NCBI GenBank assembly: GCA_022783865.1
Contig: JALFYY010000005.1
Coordinates: 16,284 to 80,283, forward strand
Direction of reading: 5' to 3'
Length of the DNA stretch: 64,000 bases
From: Bacteroidales bacterium
GTDB taxonomy: Bacteria; Bacteroidota; Bacteroidia; Bacteroidales; Paludibacteraceae
Made by a program: the position numbers and the translations under genes. The notes beneath the pieces are model-generated. The model searched no databases, was not told where the DNA came from, and saw only the letters and a list, made by a program, of their open reading frames with translations. This document shows positions 1-7,333 of this stretch, one piece after another (the stretch's first letter is position 1; each line of letters starts with the position of its first letter).

Positions 1-45
1 TTGACGAGGAAAGAACGGCGGAATGCAAGGAATGGACAGATGGGT

Positions 46-76
46 TTTGACATGTCGCTGAAAATAGATATCTTTG
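46..76 (+). promoter_or_regulatory. Bacteroidetes-type promoter for the DUF6377 gene
   Basis: TTTG at 46-49 and TATCTTTG at 69-76 are separated by 19 bp, the spacing expected for the Bacteroidetes primary sigma factor. Transcription should begin near 82, upstream of both candidate start codons of the next gene. Confidence 0.7.
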
Positions 77-163
77 CAGGGTAAAGATATATTAATTTGT
101 GTGATAATCAAAACATGGTAGTGTATGGAAATTGGAAAAAACCGATATGTGCGGCGTATTATT

Positions 164-1729
164 ATGACAGCCGGGAGTAGTTGGCGCAATGGATTGATGA
201 TGGTTTTGGTATGTCTGCCACTCAGTGTGCAGGCAGTCAGTGTACAGGATTTGGAATTGTTGGACCGTGCTTTGCAAATGCGAAATGAATATGAGGCACA
301 AAAGCGGGAAAGCATTCGCAGTATTATGGATGCGGATATGGCAACTTACGACAGATATTTGGCGTTGACAGAGGAATATCAGTCGTATTCGTATGACACA
401 GCTACGCTATATGTGGAAAAAATGGCGGACGAAGCCACAACCCAGGAAGATGAACAAAAGATAACGGCTGCCAATATCAAACGGGCCTTTTTGTTTTTGA
501 GTTCGGGTTTGTTCAAAGAGAGCGCCGATGTGTTTGAGGATATGGATATTTCCGGTTTAACCCCTGATTTGAGAGCGGAATATCATATTCATTATGCCCG
601 TTTGTTATATGATATGGCGGACTATGTACATGGTCAGATCAGTGCAGAATATCTGACGATGGGACATTGCCAGAGTGAGCAAGCATTGTCGTATATCCCT
701 CACAATGATACGGTCAGATACTGGTCAACGGCTGCACTGTATGCCAGCAAACAAGATGACTATCGGTTGGCTGTCGAACGCTTTGAGAGAGCCTTGGAAT
801 GCTCAACCATTACAGAGCACGAACGGGCTATTGCCTATTCGTCGATGGGTTTTGCCTACGACTGTGAAGGAAAGCAAGATTTGGCAGACCATTACTGGAT
901 TTTAGCAGCCGTAGCCGACTTGAAGAGTTGTACGAAAGAGACGATGGCGATGAGCATTGTGGCACAACGCATGTACCAATACGGCGACATAGAACATGCG
1001 ACCCGTTATATCCAACAGGCATTGGCAGATGCGCAATTTTACAATGCCAGACACAGACAATTGCACGTGAGCAAGATATTGCCCATCATCGAGCAGCATC
1101 AGTTGCTGACACAACAGAAACAGAACAGGCGGATCAGAGTGTTGAACGTGTGTCTGTATGCTATGATTGCCGCTATGCTCGTAATGCTGTTTTTCCTTTA
1201 TAACCGCATCAAACGGACGATTGCCGCAGAGCGGAGAATGGAAGAAATGAACAGGCGGCTGAGAGAAGCGAACTATATCAAGGAGGAGTGCATTGCGACT
1301 TTTCTTTATAACGAGAGTTCGGTGTATAGCAAATTGGAACGCTACCAACGCTACGTGAAGAAGAGAGCGCAAGAAAAACGCTGGGAGGAACTGCTGCAGA
1401 TACCATCGTATGCCGATGTGAGGACACTCAGAAACGATTTTTACAAGCGTTTTGACAGTATGTTTTTACACATTTTTCCGAACTTTATTGCGCAGTTTAA
1501 TGCCCTACTCGATGATGACAAACAAATCAGATTACGAGTGGGGGAACTGTTGAATACGGAGTTGCGTATATTTGCCTTGATACGATTGGGAATCAACGAC
1601 AATCAACAGATTGCCACGCTTTTGGACTATTCTATCAATACGATTTATACCTATAAGACCAAGGTGAAAAGCTATTCTCAATTGAGCTCAGAAGAGTTTT
1701 ATCAACGACTGATGCAGATAGCGGGTTGA
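164..1729 (+). CDS. DUF6377-type TPR regulator with signal peptide and transmembrane segment
   Basis: The product starts with a signal peptide-like stretch, continues with helical tetratricopeptide-like repeats (roughly residues 90-320), has one transmembrane helix (LYAMIAAMLVMLFFLYN, about residue 335-355), then a coiled coil and a cytoplasmic C-terminal region of about 150 residues. The C-terminus (INDNQQIATLLDYSINTIYTYKTK) is a helix-turn-helix of LuxR flavour. This order matches the Bacteroidetes DUF6377 family, thought to be membrane-tethered regulators; function is inferred from layout. The ORF opens at 125, but the ATG at 164 gives a compact signal peptide (n-region, hydrophobic core, VQA cleavage), so I prefer 164. 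It converges on recO with 5 bp between stops. The protein at 56609-57976 has the same overall plan. Confidence 0.8.
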   Translation: MTAGSSWRNGLMMVLVCLPLSVQAVSVQDLELLDRALQMRNEYEAQKRESIRSIMDADMATYDRYLALTEEYQSYSYDTATLYVEKMADEATTQEDEQKITAANIKRAFLFLSSGLFKESADVFEDMDISGLTPDLRAEYHIHYARLLYDMADYVHGQISAEYLTMGHCQSEQALSYIPHNDTVRYWSTAALYASKQDDYRLAVERFERALECSTITEHERAIAYSSMGFAYDCEGKQDLADHYWILAAVADLKSCTKETMAMSIVAQRMYQYGDIEHATRYIQQALADAQFYNARHRQLHVSKILPIIEQHQLLTQQKQNRRIRVLNVCLYAMIAAMLVMLFFLYNRIKRTIAAERRMEEMNRRLREANYIKEECIATFLYNESSVYSKLERYQRYVKKRAQEKRWEELLQIPSYADVRTLRNDFYKRFDSMFLHIFPNFIAQFNALLDDDKQIRLRVGELLNTELRIFALIRLGINDNQQIATLLDYSINTIYTYKTKVKSYSQLSSEEFYQRLMQIAG

Positions 1730-1734
1730 GTGCC

Positions 1735-2436
1735 TCAGTCAAACAATGTTTCCAAAACCTGGAGCGATTTGGGTTGCCGGAAATCAGCAATGTGGAGTTC
1801 GTAGTATTGGCAGAGTTTATGCAACAGTGCTTGTCGCAATGTGCGTGAGACAAGTATTTCTTCGGTAGTTTCCAAAGATTTGAGCAGTGCGGTTTCTTCT
1901 TCTGTGAAATATTGGCCGTGTTTGGGACGGATGGGTGTCAGTTCGCCGTCCTGCATATCGAGCCATGGTTCATCGCCTGACAAATCGGGCGAGATGCCGA
2001 TATATTGCATAAAGTTGAGGAGAAACTGCAAATGCAGGTTTTCAGGATTAGGAGTGCAGTCTAATTGGTAGATAAGATTTGTCAGATACTGAAAAAGCAG
2101 TGGATCGGAAAGCGGATAACGGAGTGTACGATAGAGTATTTCAGCGATGAACATCGATACGGTGCGGCGATTCATATCGGTGCGTATCTGGCGCGGAACA
2201 TATTTCAAATGCGCTGTTTTGAGGGTTTGAATCGTGCGGTTAGGCTGCAGATTTGCCTCTATTTCGATGTGCATCAAGGGCTCGAGGATACCTGCCGTAA
2301 GTTTCCCTGTCTTGCTGTGTAGCCCGTGTACCATGAGTGCAAGACGACCCTGGTCCATGGTGTAGAGATGGAGAATGGAAGCTTTGTCGGAGTACTTAGC
2401 CAAGTGGAGCACTATTGCTTCGGTCAGGATTTGCAC
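1735..2436 (-). CDS. recO: DNA repair protein RecO
   Basis: 233 residues, near the usual 240. The N-terminal OB-fold part (TEAIVLHLAKYSDKASILHLYT, GRLALMVHG) and the helical C-terminal part ending with a QALLHKLCQYYELH segment are typical of Bacteroidetes RecO. RecO works with RecF/RecR to load RecA on SSB-coated single-stranded DNA. The zinc-finger cysteines of some RecO proteins are absent, as is common in this phylum. No clear TAnnTTTG box was seen immediately upstream; a REP-like palindrome and a long inverted repeat lie between it and the CoA-transferase gene. Confidence 0.93.
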   Translation of the reverse strand: MQILTEAIVLHLAKYSDKASILHLYTMDQGRLALMVHGLHSKTGKLTAGILEPLMHIEIEANLQPNRTIQTLKTAHLKYVPRQIRTDMNRRTVSMFIAEILYRTLRYPLSDPLLFQYLTNLIYQLDCTPNPENLHLQFLLNFMQYIGISPDLSGDEPWLDMQDGELTPIRPKHGQYFTEEETALLKSLETTEEILVSRTLRQALLHKLCQYYELHIADFRQPKSLQVLETLFD

Positions 2437-2470
2437 AGTATCTGATTATTATTGCGTTATCTGATTATTC

Positions 2471-2490
2471 AGACGGGGCACGCCCCGTCT
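2471..2490. repeat. REP-like GC-rich palindrome
   Basis: AGACGGGGC-AC-GCCCCGTCT forms a perfect 9-bp stem with a 2-nt loop and is followed by CTCTACAGG. GC-rich GTAGAGAC... palindromes of this style are dispersed in many bacterial genomes. A degenerate half (TGTAGAGACGG) is seen again near 21256 in this window. Confidence 0.55.
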
Positions 2491-2519
2491 CTACAGGGTG
2501 GAATATGCTTGTAGACACT

Positions 2520-2557
2520 ACAGAGTCCCTATACGAAATTTTATATAGGGACTCTGT
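2520..2557. repeat. 14-bp perfect inverted repeat (hairpin) between recO and the CoA-transferase gene
   Basis: ACAGAGTCCCTATA and TATAGGGACTCTGT flank a 10-nt loop. It lies 57-94 nt beyond the stop of the minus-strand CoA-transferase gene and could end that transcript, but no T-tract follows on either strand, so it is recorded as an inverted repeat rather than a proven terminator. Confidence 0.6.
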
Positions 2558-2613
2558 GTGCCGATATTCAGACATACGCTGATAATTATATAGTGTGGTG
2601 CCTGAGTTGAAGG

Positions 2614-4104
2614 TTACTTATACTCTTCCCATTTCGTGTTGAGCATATTGCCCGATTTGGCGAACTCGCGGTGCATGGCGGTAGCCAGCGCCAGGTTGTG
2701 CGGCGTATGGGCTTTGACGGACAATTCCAAGTACTCGCGCAACAACGGCTTGTACTCCGGTGCAACGCAGTTGTCGATAATGCAATGGGCGCGTTGTATC
2801 GGACTCTTGCCGCGCAGGTCGGCAATACCTTGTTCCGTAATGATTACCTTCACGGAGTGTTCCGAGTGGTCAAGGTGCGACACCATCGGTACGAACGACG
2901 AGATTGCCCCACCCTTGGCGGTGCTCGGTGTGGTGAAGATACTGATATAAGCGTTGCGGGTGAAATCGCCGCTACCGCCGATACCGTTCATCATCTTCGT
3001 ACCGAGTACGTGGGTAGAATTGATATTGCCATAAATGTCGGCTTCCAAAGCGGTGTTGATGGTAATCAAACCGAGACGGCGTGCCACTTCGGGATTGTTC
3101 GAAATCTCTTGCGGACGGAGCACAATCTTGTCGTGGAAGAAATCCATGTGGTCGATAATGTCTTGCAACTTGTCTGCACCTACGGTAAGTGAGCAGCCGG
3201 AAGCGAATTTCACATGCCCTTCTTTCATCAGTCCTACCACTGCGTCCTGTATCACTTCGGTGTACATTTCAAATGCGGGAATGTGCGGGTTTTCTCCCAA
3301 TGCGCCCAATACGGCATTGGCGATGTTGCCTACACCCGATTGAATAGGAAGGAACGTCTTCGGTATGCGTCCTGCTTTTATTTCCGTTTCAAGGAACAAA
3401 GCCACGTTGGCACCTATCTTTGCAGTGGTCTCGTCCAATGCGGCGAACTTGCCTACTTCGTTCGGACGGTTGGTGCGTACGATGGCAACGATTTTGGCAG
3501 GATCCACTTTGATGCAGTCGGTGCCGATACGGTCGCTTACGTGATAAATCGGTATCTCTCGGCGGAGAGGCGGATCAAGCGGTTCGTAGATGTCGTGCAT
3601 ACCGCGCATGCAGGCGGGCATGGCTTCGTTCAGTTCTACTATGATGTGGTCGGCAAGACGGCAGATGGTCGGCATAATGCCTACACCGGCGGTCGGTACT
3701 ATTTCGCCTTCGTCAGTCACTTCGCAAGCTTCCACAATGGCAAACTTGGGCTTCGGAAGAAAACCGTAGCGCAACTCTTGTGCCAGATGCGAAAGGTGCA
3801 TGTCGAAATAATGGGCGTCTTGGTTGTTCAGTTCCGTACGCAGGTCTTTGTTTGACTGGTAAGGAGTACGGAACAGAATGGCATGGGCACGGGCAAGCAT
3901 ACCGTCGCAACTGTCGCCGGTACTGGCACCTGTGTACATACCTATTTTGAATTCTTCACCGCGGGCGTGAAACGCTTCCGCACGATGGGCGATAGCGGTA
4001 GGTACCTCTTTCGGGGCACCGGCGGGAGTGAAACCGCCGAATCCGATAACATCGCCGTTTTGGATAAACTCCGCTGCTTCAGCGGCAGTCATATACTTGT
4101 ACAT
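2614..4104 (-). CDS. Acetyl-CoA hydrolase/transferase family protein (succinyl-CoA:acetate CoA-transferase-like)
   Basis: 496 residues, full length for the class I family of Cat1/AarC type. Visible motifs are the N-terminal GFGGFTPAGAPKEVP segment, the GVGNIANAVLGAL loop, the TEVIQD segment expected to carry the catalytic glutamate, and the C-terminal EQGIADLRGKSP stretch. Such enzymes move CoA between succinate, acetate or related acids, and with pta-ackA at the other end of this window they would support acetate or propionate formation. The exact acid pair cannot be read from sequence. A clean promoter (CAAA 4174-4177, CAAAGTTA 4146-4153, read on the minus strand) lies about 45 bp upstream of the ATG. 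Confidence 0.88.
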   Translation of the reverse strand: MYKYMTAAEAAEFIQNGDVIGFGGFTPAGAPKEVPTAIAHRAEAFHARGEEFKIGMYTGASTGDSCDGMLARAHAILFRTPYQSNKDLRTELNNQDAHYFDMHLSHLAQELRYGFLPKPKFAIVEACEVTDEGEIVPTAGVGIMPTICRLADHIIVELNEAMPACMRGMHDIYEPLDPPLRREIPIYHVSDRIGTDCIKVDPAKIVAIVRTNRPNEVGKFAALDETTAKIGANVALFLETEIKAGRIPKTFLPIQSGVGNIANAVLGALGENPHIPAFEMYTEVIQDAVVGLMKEGHVKFASGCSLTVGADKLQDIIDHMDFFHDKIVLRPQEISNNPEVARRLGLITINTALEADIYGNINSTHVLGTKMMNGIGGSGDFTRNAYISIFTTPSTAKGGAISSFVPMVSHLDHSEHSVKVIITEQGIADLRGKSPIQRAHCIIDNCVAPEYKPLLREYLELSVKAHTPHNLALATAMHREFAKSGNMLNTKWEEYK

Positions 4105-4145
4105 ATTGCAATAAATTATAAGTTTATACGTGATTTAAGGGATTG

Positions 4146-4177
4146 CAAAGTTACGGCTTTTTCTGCAAACAAGCAAA
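4146..4177 (-). promoter_or_regulatory. Promoter of the CoA-transferase gene
   Basis: On the minus strand TTTG (4177-4174) and TAACTTTG (4153-4146) are 20 bp apart. Transcription would start near 4140, giving a leader of about 36 nt. Confidence 0.65.
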
Positions 4178-4194
4178 TATGGGGGGAATTGCGG

Positions 4195-4250
4195 AGTTGA
4201 ATAGTTGAGGAGATGAGGAGTTGAGTAGTTGAAGAATTGAGGACCTGAAT
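4195..4250. repeat. 8-bp-period degenerate tandem array, 7 units
   Basis: Successive octamers AGTTGAAT, AGTTGAGG, AGATGAGG, AGTTGAGT, AGTTGAAG, AATTGAGG, ACCTGAAT run without gaps. Related arrays are at 4358-4397, 46819-46865 and, in reverse orientation, 27556-27603. Confidence 0.8.
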
Positions 4251-4290
4251 CTTAGCAGTATATTAAAATTATTAACGCTGTTTTTTCTCA

Positions 4291-4323
4291 TAAACCTTGT
4301 ATGACCCTTGTATAACCCTTGCG
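4291..4323. repeat. 11-bp-period tandem array, 3 units
   Basis: Units TAAACCTTGTA, TGACCCTTGTA and TAACCCTTGCG follow each other exactly. The same unit family occurs at 10000-10032 (opposite strand) and 38356-38388. Confidence 0.8.
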
Positions 4324-4357
4324 AGGGGTGCGTGATGGTTGCTGACTTTGTTTGTTT

Positions 4358-4397
4358 AGTTGTGGAGTTGTAAAGATGTGGAGATGTATGGATGATT
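4358..4397. repeat. 8-bp-period degenerate tandem array, 5 units
   Basis: Octamers AGTTGTGG, AGTTGTAA, AGATGTGG, AGATGTAT, GGATGATT, related to the array at 4195-4250. Confidence 0.7.
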
Positions 4398-4415
4398 AGT
4401 AGTGTTGTGCAAGTG

Positions 4416-4448
4416 CCGCATGGGTAGCGTATGAGTGGCGCATGAGCA
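4416..4448. repeat. 11-bp-period tandem array, 3 units
   Basis: Units CCGCATGGGTA, GCGTATGAGTG and GCGCATGAGCA. It ends 30 bp before the first symmetric promoter module. Confidence 0.75.
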
Positions 4449-4478
4449 GCCAAATGAAATATATGTGCAATTGTGCTG

Positions 4479-4554
4479 CAAAGATAGTGAGAAAAAGCCA
4501 TATTCTATTCCCGAAAGTTTGGGAATGAAACAGGACAAAAATGTATTATCTTTG
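4479..4554. promoter_or_regulatory. Symmetric divergent promoter/operator module, copy A
   Basis: Palindrome TTCCCGAA-AG-TTTGGGAA (4508-4525, centre 4516.5) lies exactly 37.5 bp from the outer G of two outward TAnnTTTG boxes: TATCTTTG at 4547-4554 on plus and TATCTTTG at 4486-4479 on minus. No TTTG sits at the usual -33 place (19-20 bp from the -7 box). The predicted start sites put the palindrome near -43, the location used by class II activators; activation is an inference. The leftward transcript would head to the CoA-transferase gene, the rightward one into copy B. Confidence 0.7.
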
Positions 4555-4561
4555 CAGCGTG

Positions 4562-4637
4562 CAAAGGTAGAACAAAGTTTTGATTTGCCATTCCCAAAAG
4601 TTTGGGAATGAAATCGGCAGAAAATGTATTATCTTTG
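4562..4637. promoter_or_regulatory. Symmetric divergent promoter/operator module, copy B
   Basis: Palindrome TTCCCAAA-AG-TTTGGGAA (4591-4608, centre 4599.5) is again 37.5 bp from TATCTTTG (4630-4637, plus) and from TACCTTTG (4569-4562, minus). The rightward promoter reads toward the small secreted peptide and lipoprotein genes at 4793-6375. Copy B and the copy at 27303-27378 are highly similar through most of their length, including GGCAGAAAATGTATTATC. Confidence 0.75.
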
Positions 4638-4792
4638 CAAACGCAATGCAATAGGTTGGGGCAAATGGCGAAAACATACTGTAAAACATAAATTCAGCTA
4701 TTTGTTTGTTTACTTGTTTATTGTATATTTGCAAACAAAAAATATCTTTCAAAAAGAAGGCAGGTTATAAATCGTATTAATTTCTATATGCT

Positions 4793-4915
4793 ATGAAAAA
4801 ACTTCTTCTCTTTGGAGCGATGCTGTTCTTTGCATGGCTTCCGATGATGGCACAAAACAGCCAAGCACAAACGATACAGCAGTTGCAAGAGCAACTCAAT
4901 AGTTTAACCCGTTAA
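4793..4915 (+). CDS. 40-residue secreted peptide with signal sequence
   Basis: Too short for the ORF track. It reads MKKLLLFGAMLFFAWLPMMA followed by a 20-residue glutamine-rich tail ending NSLTR and a TAA stop. The N-terminus is a textbook Sec signal peptide, so the mature product would be about 20 residues. It lies 13 bp before the next lipoprotein gene and about 150 bp after the rightward box of module B. It may be a true small peptide or the surviving 5' end of a longer gene; I do not recognise it. Confidence 0.5.
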   Translation: MKKLLLFGAMLFFAWLPMMAQNSQAQTIQQLQEQLNSLTR

Positions 4916-4928
4916 GGAAAGTATAATC

Positions 4929-5657
4929 ATGAAAGCAAAGATGTTTCTTTTACTCAGTTTGTGTTTAGGCCTTGCGGCTTGTAACGAGTCACAGGAAGTT
5001 AAAAATACTCCTTATATGCCTTATGAATGGGGTAATGGAGAAGTGTACGTCCTTCAATTTAAGAAACCTGAATACAAAGAGTACATTATGGCATATCATC
5101 CACCCTATGATAATACCTGCCTATACACTAATTATGTTTCTCAACCTATATATCCTACTTTACCTATAGAAGTATTAGATGTTTATCATCAATCTCCTTA
5201 TATAGATTTAGTGGATAATTATGTCTTATTAGATTGGAAAAATTATCATTTTATTACCCAAACGTATCAGTCTGGGTACAAAAATAGAATGGTCATTATA
5301 AGAAACAAATGGGATGAATATGATGATGCCGGACAGCAATGGCCTTTAGAAAATTTGTATGTTACGGACCCATGTGAAAAACTATGTAATTTTAAAGTAG
5401 ATACTCTTTGCTTTTATAATAATGGATTAGAATATCCTTGTTTACCTAAATTTATTCTAGGTGGTATTGACAAGAGAGACTGGGAGGAAAAATACGAATA
5501 TAATAGTAGGAGACAAGAAGAACTTGAGCAAGAAATTGTAGAGGCAGACAATGCTTTTGCAGAATACAAAGAGATTCTTATCAAAATGATTAACGAAGGT
5601 GTGTTAGAACACTATGCCAATTATGAAGTACACTATGTAAATTATGAAGGGAAATGA
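4929..5657 (+). CDS. Hypothetical lipoprotein, 242 residues
   Basis: The N-terminus MKAKMFLLLSLCLGLAAC ends in a lipobox (LAAC) with asparagine next, so the product should be a lipid-anchored envelope protein. The mature part is rich in tyrosine, aspartate and glutamate, contains several cysteines (CEKLC, CFYNNGLEYPC) and ends with a charged helical segment of about 55 residues (KRDWEEKYEYNSRRQEELEQEI). I recognise no family. Codon use is clearly AT-richer than the flanking core genes. Its stop overlaps the next start by 4 bp, so it is translated from the same message. Confidence 0.75.
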   Translation: MKAKMFLLLSLCLGLAACNESQEVKNTPYMPYEWGNGEVYVLQFKKPEYKEYIMAYHPPYDNTCLYTNYVSQPIYPTLPIEVLDVYHQSPYIDLVDNYVLLDWKNYHFITQTYQSGYKNRMVIIRNKWDEYDDAGQQWPLENLYVTDPCEKLCNFKVDTLCFYNNGLEYPCLPKFILGGIDKRDWEEKYEYNSRRQEELEQEIVEADNAFAEYKEILIKMINEGVLEHYANYEVHYVNYEGK

Positions 5658-5899
5658 AGACAAAGAAATATATTATAATACTATGCTTGCTTCTGATTAG
5701 TGGAGTTGGTATGAGTTATGCCCAACATATCAGCATCAACAAAGCTATTGATATCGGAGTACGTTTTTTTGAGCAAGAAGCAGTAAACTCCAATTCTCCA
5801 AGGCATGTATCTGCGATGGGCGGAAATCTGATGGCAACGGCAAGCGGAAAAAATATATTAACAGACATTTGTGAAACTATAATTATCTACGCAATATGA
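5654..5899 (+). pseudogene. Truncated secreted protein, N-terminus of a C10/PrtT-like propeptide type
   Basis: 81 residues: signal peptide (MKTKKYIIILCLLLISGVGMSYA), then HISINKAIDIGVRFFEQEA, resembling the start of propeptides of Bacteroidales C10 (streptopain-like) thiol proteases, where an ISxxxAxxIAxxFF segment follows the signal peptide. No protease domain follows; the frame ends after a low-quality tail (CETIIIYAI). Most likely it is the 5' stump of a larger gene, though free propeptide-like proteins can act as protease inhibitors in this phylum. It overlaps both neighbours by 4 bp, which argues that the short frame may still be expressed. Confidence 0.45.
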
Positions 5900-6375
5900 A
5901 AAAAATCATCAATTTGTTATTTATGGGTTTAGTAATGTTATTCGTTAGTTGCAATAAACCTTTTGAAGAAACAGAATGTATTGTGGAAGGAGTCTTGACT
6001 ATAGGAGCAAATCCATGTATGTCAGACCCTTGTTTACCGGGAGTGGGATTGTGGATTGTGACAGAGAGTAAATCGTATGTGGTTAATAACTATTGGATAG
6101 ACTCTTCTGAGGAGATATGCGTTGGGGGAATTACTGCACATTGTGGTGATTCCATAAGGGCATATGGTATATCAAGATCTTATTATGACCATAATGGTGA
6201 TGTGTTTTTTGAAATATCTATTGATTCATTAGTATTATTGTCACCTTTAATAGAAACGAAAGATTCAATATATACTACGATAACCGGCTCTTTCTTAATT
6301 GCTCCAAACACAGAAGAATGTTGGATTGATTATGTTCGTGTTTCTACTAACTGCGATACACCAAATGAAGATTAG
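5896..6375 (+). CDS. Hypothetical lipoprotein, 159 residues
   Basis: MKKIINLLFMGLVMLFVSC ends in a lipobox cysteine. The rest is mostly beta-prone and contains about eight further cysteines (ECIVEG, NPCMSDPC, EEICVGGITAHC, EECWIDY), suggesting disulphides or metal ligands in the periplasm or at the surface. No family recognised. It is the last intact gene of the AT-rich cluster and overlaps the preceding frame by 4 bp. Confidence 0.75.
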   Translation: MKKIINLLFMGLVMLFVSCNKPFEETECIVEGVLTIGANPCMSDPCLPGVGLWIVTESKSYVVNNYWIDSSEEICVGGITAHCGDSIRAYGISRSYYDHNGDVFFEISIDSLVLLSPLIETKDSIYTTITGSFLIAPNTEECWIDYVRVSTNCDTPNED

Positions 6376-6381
6376 AGTTGT

Positions 6382-6610
6382 GTGACAATCTGCAATACGG
6401 AAATATGTGGTATGTATTTAGATGATAAGCGCATTTTAGTAGAGGCATAAGGATTAACTTATCCGATATTTGATTCCATACGTGGGAAAAAGAGAAATGA
6501 GATATTAATTGATAATATTTAATCTGTCGCTAAATAGCCGCGAGATTGACGGTTGGATTATTGACACCAAAGGTGATGTGTATTTCATTAGTAAGAGTCC
6601 ACCTGATTGA
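6382..6610 (+). pseudogene. Decayed coding fragment
   Basis: Two stretches look coding but are broken. One frame reads ICGMYLDDKRILVEA, hits a stop, then continues GLTYPIFDSIRGKKRNEIL. A second frame reads LNSREIDGWIIDTKGDVYFI and stops at 6610. Joining them needs one stop read-through and one small frameshift. This is consistent with an eroding small gene at the end of the AT-rich cluster; family unknown. Confidence 0.3.
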
Positions 6611-6681
6611 TAAAGATAGTTTGCTAAAAACAGAATCTTAATAGGTAAGCGGTTTGCATTGTAGTAGATATAGATACAATA

Positions 6682-6713
6682 TTTGTCTATATCCAATATC
6701 TTTTGTATCTTTG
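6682..6713 (+). promoter_or_regulatory. Promoter of the deaminase gene
   Basis: TTTG at 6682-6685 and TATCTTTG at 6706-6713 are 20 bp apart. It lies inside the longest ORF of the track and shows that the ATG at 6654 is not used. Confidence 0.7.
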
Positions 6714-6743
6714 CAACAAAGAATTATTGCAAAAATAGAGAGT

Positions 6744-7211
6744 ATGACAGATAAAGATTTTATGCGGCAGGCGATTGCCCTCTCAGTGGAGAATGTACGG
6801 AATGGCGGTGGCCCGTTTGGGGCTGTAATCGTGAAAGACGGCGAAGTGATTGCCACAGGTGTGAACCGTGTGACAGCCAATTGTGATCCAACGGCTCATG
6901 CCGAAGTGTCGGCTATTCGTGCGGCTTGCCAAAAAATGGGTACATTCGATTTGTCGGGCTGCACCATCTACACTTCGTGCGAGCCGTGTCCGATGTGTTT
7001 GGGCGCGATTTATTGGGCGCATCTGGACCGTATGTTCTATGGCAACAATCAAGTGGATGCCGCCCGTATCGGTTTCGACGACAAATTTATCTACGATGAG
7101 ATAGATCTGAAGATTGAAGACCGCCGGTTGAAATCGGTTCAACTCTTGCCCGAAGAAGCGATAAAAGCTTTTGAGGCTTGGGAACTCAATACGGACAAAG
7201 TAGAATACTGA
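6744..7211 (+). CDS. Guanine deaminase-like CMP/dCMP deaminase family enzyme
   Basis: 155 residues from the ATG at 6744, chosen because the promoter (TATCTTTG 6706-6713) lies downstream of the upstream ATG at 6654. Zinc-site motifs are present: PTAHAEVSAI carries the His and catalytic Glu, and SCEPCPMCLGAIYWA carries the two Cys ligands. The overall sequence (GGPFGAVIVKDGE, CQKMGTFDL, IGFDDKFIYDE) resembles the GuaD/cytosine-deaminase-like group of the family, so purine-base deamination is the best guess; tRNA adenosine deaminase is less likely. It stands alone, 122 bp before an AraC regulator. Confidence 0.85.
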   Translation: MTDKDFMRQAIALSVENVRNGGGPFGAVIVKDGEVIATGVNRVTANCDPTAHAEVSAIRAACQKMGTFDLSGCTIYTSCEPCPMCLGAIYWAHLDRMFYGNNQVDAARIGFDDKFIYDEIDLKIEDRRLKSVQLLPEEAIKAFEAWELNTDKVEY

Positions 7212-7333
7212 TTCTATACCTACCTGCCTGAGATACAGATTGCTGAGGCTGTTTGTGTTGCAGGGCAAAGAATGCTGTTGCACTATGGGGCAATGGCAAT
7301 TAGGCATTTGTAGAACTTAAAATCGGAATAAGG

